10,147 nt of DNA from Deltaproteobacteria bacterium (GTDB lineage: Bacteria > Myxococcota > XYA12-FULL-58-9 > JAUUZB01): positions 1 through 10,147 of the forward strand of contig JAUUZB010000058.1 in NCBI GenBank assembly GCA_030590185.1, in the 5' to 3' direction. The notes beneath the pieces are model-generated. The model ran no database searches. It saw only the letters and a list, made by a program, of their open reading frames with translations, and was not told the DNA's origin. Shown one piece after another: positions 6,478-10,147 of this stretch. The first letter of the stretch is position 1. Every line of letters starts with the position of its first letter. A program made the translations under genes and the position numbers.

Positions 6478-6494
6478 CTCTATTGAGTTAGTTG
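6471..6494. promoter_or_regulatory. 24-bp dyad, probable Rrf2 operator
   Basis: CAACTA (6471-6476) and TAGTTG (6489-6494) form the outer arms; CTC (6478-6480) and GAG (6485-6487) form the inner ones. Nine of twelve positions pair symmetrically. The dyad overlaps the -10 box and likely start point and ends 14 bases before the Rrf2 ATG. Its position and size fit a homodimeric Rrf2 repressor controlling its own operon; occupancy would block RNA polymerase. The assignment is inferred from location and symmetry. Confidence 0.55.
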
Positions 6495-6508
6495 AGAAGC
6501 AGCGCGCC

Positions 6509-6958
6509 ATGAGTATCTCACAAAAAACCCAATACGCTCTAAGGGCTTTGCTCGAGTTGGCCCTAGCCCACGGCCAGGGCCCGATGAAAATCGGCCTCAT
6601 CGCCGAGGAACAGGCCATCCCCCCCAGGTTCCTAGAGGTGATCCTCAACGAGCTCAAACAGGGCGGATTCGTCGACTCCCGCCGGGGCAGTGCCGGGGGC
6701 TACTTCCTCACCGGCCCCCCCAAGCGGCTCTCGGTGGGAGAGATTATCCGACACCTCGAGGGCTCCTTCGACCCCGTGGACTGCATCGACGACCCGGACT
6801 CGGCGACCTGTCGCCAACAGCACAACTGCGTTTTCGTGCCGATGTTCAAAAAGGTGCGAGATGCCGTCAGTGATATCTACGATAATACAACTTTTCACGA
6901 GCTGGCTGAGGAGAAGAGGGCCCGGGATCAGGCTTTCGTTCTCGATTACGCGATCTGA
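6509..6958 (+). CDS. Rrf2 family transcriptional regulator
   Basis: The 149 residues match the usual Rrf2 length. The N-terminal MSISQKTQYALRALLELA and the wing SRRGSAGGYFLTGPP (about 57-71) are family hallmarks, as is the helix RFLEVILNELKQGGFV before it. The ATG at 6509 is chosen over the frame's earlier starts because the family begins at MSIS/MRLT and because the predicted promoter and operator lie just upstream; the ribosome site (GAGAAG) is weak. Cysteines C92, C101 and C107 with H105 form a C-x8-C-x5-C cluster like the Fe-S ligands of IscR (C-x5-C-x5-C), but with wider first spacing. It could therefore sense Fe-S, redox or sulfur status. The cysteine synthase next door also recalls CymR, an Rrf2 repressor that works with CysK. 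Twenty-seven bases separate it from the next gene. Confidence 0.93.
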   Translation: MSISQKTQYALRALLELALAHGQGPMKIGLIAEEQAIPPRFLEVILNELKQGGFVDSRRGSAGGYFLTGPPKRLSVGEIIRHLEGSFDPVDCIDDPDSATCRQQHNCVFVPMFKKVRDAVSDIYDNTTFHELAEEKRARDQAFVLDYAI

Positions 6959-6985
6959 GAACTTTCCAGATACAAGGTAATTATC

Positions 6986-8053
6986 GTGGCTTCATTTCCT
7001 ATCCGAACCGATGCGTGGGATCAGGCCGAGATCGAGCCCAAGAACGACGACCGGGCAGCCCCGAAATCCCTCTCCGAGGCAGATCCCCTCCCCCTGGAAA
7101 CCCGCGAGGACCTGCGCCGCTTCGATGACATCCGCGAGCTCATCGCCAACGAGCGCAATCCCACCCCCATGGTTCGGCTCCGAAAAACCGTGCCCGCCGG
7201 CCTCGAGATGTACCTCAAGCTCGAGTGGATGAACCCCTTCGGGTCGATCAAGGACCGCACGGCCTACTACCTTCTCAAGGGCATGGAGGAGCGCGGCGAG
7301 CTCGACGGCAAGCAGCTGGTGGAGCCGAGCTCTGGCAACACCGGCATCGCGCTTGCCGCCCTCGCGGGTCTGATGGGCAAGAAGATCACCGTCACGATCC
7401 CGGACGGAGTACCCGTGGAAAAAAGGGTGCTGTTGCGCATGCTCGGCGCCGAAGTCTGGGAAACCCCTGACGACCTGTGCCCCATCAACCACCCCAAGGA
7501 TGGCGCCATCGCGCTCGCGAATTCCCTGCTCAACGACGGCAGCGGCACCTTCGCCATGCCCAACCAGTACGCCAACCCGGACAACGTCCGCGCCCATTAC
7601 GAGACCACCGGCCCGGAGATCTGGCGCCAGACCGAGGGCCGGGTCCGTACCTTCATCGCTGGCTTCGGCACCTGCGGCACCCTCACCGGCGTCGGCCGGT
7701 TCCTCAAGGAGCGCGACCCGAGCATTCAAATCGTCGCGGTGGAGCCGCAAAAGGGCCACCGCCTCGCCGGCATGAAGAACCTCCAGGAGGCCAAGCCCCC
7801 GGAGATCCTCGACCGCAGCGTCATCGACCGGGTGGTCCCCATCGAGGATGGGCCGGCCTACGCCATGACCAAACGCCTGTTCCGTGAGGAGGGCCTGATC
7901 GTCGGCCCGACCACCGGCGCCATCGTCGACGTCGCCAACCGTTTGACCGAGGAGGAGGGCGGCCTCGCCGTTGGTGTCTCCCCGGACGGCGGCTTCAAGT
8001 ACGCCAGCTTCTACGCCGACCTACTCGGCGACGAAGGCAAACCAGACTTCTAA
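6986..8053 (+). CDS. PLP-dependent cysteine synthase family protein
   Basis: This fold-type II PLP enzyme of 355 residues should use O-acetylserine (or O-phosphoserine or cysteine) with sulfide. It shows the lysine motif PFGSIKDR (K89 as PLP lysine), the substrate loop EPSSGNTG (113-120), the phosphate loop GFGTCGTLTG (226-235) and the ring-nitrogen motif GPTTGA (307-312). An unusual ~58-residue charged N-terminal extension precedes the canonical NPTPMVRL start of the domain, so the length is about 40 above ordinary CysK. C230 sits in the phosphate loop where Gly or Ser is more usual. GTG 6986 is preceded by AAGG eight bases upstream. Lying between the Rrf2 gene and tusA, it probably works in sulfur assimilation or persulfide supply rather than housekeeping cysteine synthesis. 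Exact substrate cannot be read from sequence. Confidence 0.92.
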   Translation: MASFPIRTDAWDQAEIEPKNDDRAAPKSLSEADPLPLETREDLRRFDDIRELIANERNPTPMVRLRKTVPAGLEMYLKLEWMNPFGSIKDRTAYYLLKGMEERGELDGKQLVEPSSGNTGIALAALAGLMGKKITVTIPDGVPVEKRVLLRMLGAEVWETPDDLCPINHPKDGAIALANSLLNDGSGTFAMPNQYANPDNVRAHYETTGPEIWRQTEGRVRTFIAGFGTCGTLTGVGRFLKERDPSIQIVAVEPQKGHRLAGMKNLQEAKPPEILDRSVIDRVVPIEDGPAYAMTKRLFREEGLIVGPTTGAIVDVANRLTEEEGGLAVGVSPDGGFKYASFYADLLGDEGKPDF

Positions 8054-8072
8054 CCCGTCATCGGAGACCGCC

Positions 8073-8345
8073 ATGTCCGCAGCCACCGCCCCCGTAATTT
8101 CAGACATAAAGATAGACAAGTCCATCGATTGCTCCGGCGACCTCTGCCCCCTGCCGGTCTACAAAACCTCCAAGGCCCTGGCGAGGCTCGGCCATGGGCA
8201 AGTTCTCGAGCTGCGCTGCACCGATCCGGGCTCCCTGCTCGACATCCCGGCCCTCGCCAACCAGGCCAACCACGAGGTGTTGAGCGTCGAGGAGCCGGAG
8301 CCGGGCGTTCAGGTCTTTTTGCTGCGTAAGGGAGGTGCGGCATGA
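8073..8345 (+). CDS. tusA: TusA-family sulfur carrier protein
   Basis: The protein has 90 residues. It holds the family signature CSGDLCPLPVYKTSKAL, with the CPxP motif at 25-28; C25 is the expected persulfide-carrying residue. A second Cys lies at 20, and C49 in ELRCTDPGS. The ATG at 8073 follows GGAG (8063-8066), only 19 bases after the synthase stop. Known TusA proteins accept sulfane sulfur from cysteine desulfurase or rhodanese and hand it to DsrE-type partners, tRNA thiolation or cofactor pathways. The next gene encodes DsrE2 and overlaps by four bases, so a relay between the two is the likely role. A rhodanese, usual in related clusters, is not seen here; the cysteine synthase stands in its place. 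Confidence 0.93.
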   Translation: MSAATAPVISDIKIDKSIDCSGDLCPLPVYKTSKALARLGHGQVLELRCTDPGSLLDIPALANQANHEVLSVEEPEPGVQVFLLRKGGAA

Positions 8346-8863
8346 GCGCCGTCAACGTCGTCAACGACATCGACACCCCCACCCCTGAGGCCGCGCCGAA
8401 GCGTAAGCGCCTGGCGCTGGTCGCCTCCAAGGGCACCCTCGATCAGGCCTACCCGCCGTTGATCCTGGCGAGCACCGCGGCGAGCCTCGGTTGGGAGGTT
8501 GGGATCTTCTTCACCTTCTATGGCCTCGACATCCTCAACAAACACAAAACCAACAAGCTCCAGGTGCCCTCCCTCGCCAACCCCGCCATGCCGGTCCCGG
8601 TCCCGAACATCATCGGCGCGATTCCGGGGATGACGTCGGTCGCCACCTCGATGATGAAGGGCTGGATGAAGAAGGCCAAGATGCCGGACGTGGCGGAGTT
8701 CATCGACATGTGCCGGGAGATGGAGGTCAAGCTGTTTGCCTGCTCCACCACCATGGGGGTGATGGGGGTGGCGAATGAGGATCTGATCGACGACGTTGAG
8801 ATCGCGGGGGCGGCGGCGTTCTTGGACTTTGCGGCTAGTGCCGAGGTGCAGATGTTCATCTAA
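8342..8863 (+). CDS. dsrE2: DsrE2-type sulfurtransferase (DsrE/DsrF-like)
   Basis: The protein has 173 residues. It carries the DsrE2 signature LVASKGTLDQAYPPLILAS, then GWEVGIFFTFYGLDILNK, the NPAMP motif (80-84), a hydrophobic Pro/Gly segment IIGAIPGMTSVAT and the end LFACSTTMGVMG with C134, plus C124. Family members are often predicted to contact the membrane; the stretches 35-60 and 85-105 fit that. The final AAAFLDFAASAEVQMFI matches the common C-terminus. ATG 8342 overlaps the tusA stop (ATGA), so translation is coupled. In sulfur oxidisers DsrE2 is encoded with tusA and takes part in cytoplasmic sulfur trafficking. Its stop at 8861 ends the operon; no clear terminator follows. Confidence 0.92.
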   Translation: MSAVNVVNDIDTPTPEAAPKRKRLALVASKGTLDQAYPPLILASTAASLGWEVGIFFTFYGLDILNKHKTNKLQVPSLANPAMPVPVPNIIGAIPGMTSVATSMMKGWMKKAKMPDVAEFIDMCREMEVKLFACSTTMGVMGVANEDLIDDVEIAGAAAFLDFAASAEVQMFI

Positions 8864-8864
8864 G

Positions 8865-8924
8865 GGGCGGGTGTTTCGTTTCAGCAACGGATGGACGCTG
8901 CCTGCTATAGAGGCCTACCCGCCC
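8865..8924. terminator. Weak inverted repeat in the convergent intergenic region
   Basis: GGGCGGGT (8865-8872) and ACCCGCCC (8917-8924) are exact reverse complements, 44 bases apart. The first follows the dsrE2 stop directly; the second overlaps the permease stop on the other strand. A shared bidirectional 3' structure is possible. A TTTCGTTT run follows the first arm, but the loop is long, so terminator strength is doubtful. Confidence 0.25.
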
Positions 8925-10147
8925 GTCTCGGCCCTCGCCAACCACCCCCGCCACCTGCGCAGTGACTCCTGGTTCTTCTCGCTTCCCGGATCCTCGAGGC
9001 TGTCATAACCAAAGTTCTGGCCCGTGCCCTTTCTCAGGCGCTCTAGGGCCTCATCGCGGAACAGCGGCACTTCGCTCTTGCCCATGATCTCGACCAGCAC
9101 CGCATGACCGGACGCCGGCGCGATTTGGACGAGGCGCTCCGCCACCGCCATGCCGATCTCGTCGTCATCACTGTGGGTTGAGACCTTCAGCAGGAAGGCG
9201 GCGTCATCCTCCCCAGCGAGGAGCCTCTGCTTGCCGATGATGTCCCGCCGGGACAAATCCGCGAGCAACCTCAGCTCCGGGGATGCCTCGCCTGAGGAGG
9301 TTCCAGCCAACTCAGTGGGGTTGGCGAGCACGCCGTGGTGGTGACCGTGGGCCGTATGGTGCTCAGCTCCCCCCTCCCCATTCCCGGCAAACCAGTTGCC
9401 CAGGAAGCGGAACCCCATCACGAGCACAGCCACCACCGCCAAGCCCACCATGATGTGGGCGATCCCACGCCGGCGGCTCTTCTGACGCACGACAAACAAG
9501 ACCAGCGCCACGAGCAACAGAGCCAGGCCGTAGACACTCACCACGGTCGGGCCGGTGGGAAAGTCCCAGACGTAACTGGCGCTGAGCCCGAAGAAGCTCA
9601 CCAGGGTACCCGCGCTCCAGCCAATGATGAGCTGGTAGATGAGGCGGTCGGTGATCAAGATCGCCATGATCGCCGGCACCACCAAGAACACGAACACCAG
9701 GAGCACCCCGGCCGTTTGCACCGAGTGGGTGATCACCAGGCCGAATGACATATAGAACAAGAAATCCCACAGCCGGACCGAGCCGCCCTCACGATAAACG
9801 CGCTCCGGGTCGGTCGAGATCGCCATGAAGCGTTTTCTGAAAACATAGTGAAAGACACCCACGCCCAGATAGACGACCGCCGCCGCCAGGACGGTCTCGC
9901 CCTTCACCCAAAGGATGCTGCCGGTGAGGATCTCCTTAATGTGCTCGGCCCCATGGGGCGCCCGGTCGATGATTAAGATCGCCACCGCCGCCGCCAGGGC
10001 GTAAACCAAGCCGATCACCGCCTCCTGCGGTATTCGCTCCTCCCGCAGACGCGTCAGGGAGAAGACCGCCGCCCCGATGAAGGTGAAGAGCAGGGAGAAA
10101 ACGTAGGCGCCCGAGCTGTGGGGCGACAGGCCAAAGAGGAAGGCGAC
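8915..10147 (-). CDS. Metal ABC transporter permease (ABC-3, zinc/manganese type), N-terminus missing
   Basis: The frame stays open to the window edge, so this is 410 visible residues of a longer protein; the GTG at 10018 is internal, because FLFGLGLSPHSSGAYVFSLL and EAVIGLVYALAAAVAILI read through it. The family signatures are EAVIGLVYA, HGAEHIKEILTGSILWV and SVQTAGVLLVFVFLVVPA. About seven membrane segments are visible up to residue ~255. The transporter would import or move divalent metal with an ATPase and binding protein encoded beyond the right edge. After the last helix comes a His-rich stretch (EHHTAHGHHHG), then ~135 soluble residues ending FRDEALERLRKGTGQNFGY and RRWRGWLAR, a HEAT-like tail. 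This tail is not part of ordinary ZnuB or MntB. Transcription converges on the sulfur operon. Confidence 0.9.
   Translation of the reverse strand, partial: VAFLFGLSPHSSGAYVFSLLFTFIGAAVFSLTRLREERIPQEAVIGLVYALAAAVAILIIDRAPHGAEHIKEILTGSILWVKGETVLAAAVVYLGVGVFHYVFRKRFMAISTDPERVYREGGSVRLWDFLFYMSFGLVITHSVQTAGVLLVFVFLVVPAIMAILITDRLIYQLIIGWSAGTLVSFFGLSASYVWDFPTGPTVVSVYGLALLLVALVLFVVRQKSRRRGIAHIMVGLAVVAVLVMGFRFLGNWFAGNGEGGAEHHTAHGHHHGVLANPTELAGTSSGEASPELRLLADLSRRDIIGKQRLLAGEDDAAFLLKVSTHSDDDEIGMAVAERLVQIAPASGHAVLVEIMGKSEVPLFRDEALERLRKGTGQNFGYDSLEDPGSEKNQESLRRWRGWLARAETGG

Noticed and set aside
6398..6508. Longer Rrf2 start at 6398
   Set aside because: The extra 37 residues are Arg/Pro-rich, unlike the family, and would be encoded across the TTGACA promoter and operator dyad.

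Overview
The window is high-GC Gram-negative DNA. The evidence is a lipobox-type lipoprotein signal, an Rrf2 repressor, TusA and DsrE2 sulfur-relay proteins and an ABC-3 metal permease. The gene set fits a sulfur-metabolising proteobacterium or a myxobacterial/deltaproteobacterial-type lineage; the sequence alone does not settle which. The left half looks like an accessory region (lineage-specific secreted proteins, an interrupted hydrolase, palindromic repeats). The right half is compact and operon-like.

Left part (1-4406, all plus strand): the 3' end of an unrecognised Cys-containing protein; a spacer with competing stem-loops; an unrecognised 323-residue protein with a good sigma70-type promoter and a GTG start; a 77-residue CxxC zinc-ribbon-like protein; and a lipoprotein resembling a clan GH-A glycoside hydrolase, cut into two same-frame halves by a single TAG codon at 2976. 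A 60-bp tandem duplication lies just behind its lipidation site.

Middle (4407-6508): a 134-bp MITE-like element with perfect 17-bp inverted ends, followed by small hairpins. Then, on the minus strand, come a small winged-helix-like protein, a possible 37-residue ORF and a Cys-motif plus twin-CBS protein. Upstream of the CBS gene lie three evenly spaced near-palindromic 11-bp sites. Next to them is a 190-bp array of very GC-rich hairpins with 3-4 nt loops, filling the divergent intergenic region before the Rrf2 gene.

Right part (6449-8863, plus strand): a tight cluster of rrf2, a PLP-dependent cysteine synthase, tusA and dsrE2, preceded by a TTGACA promoter whose -10 region lies in a 24-bp dyad that probably is the Rrf2 operator. 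The natural reading is an autoregulated sulfur-handling operon: cysteine/persulfide chemistry by the PLP enzyme, with sulfane sulfur passed between TusA and DsrE2. Converging on it from the right edge is a partial zinc/manganese-type ABC permease with a His-rich stretch and a C-terminal soluble domain.
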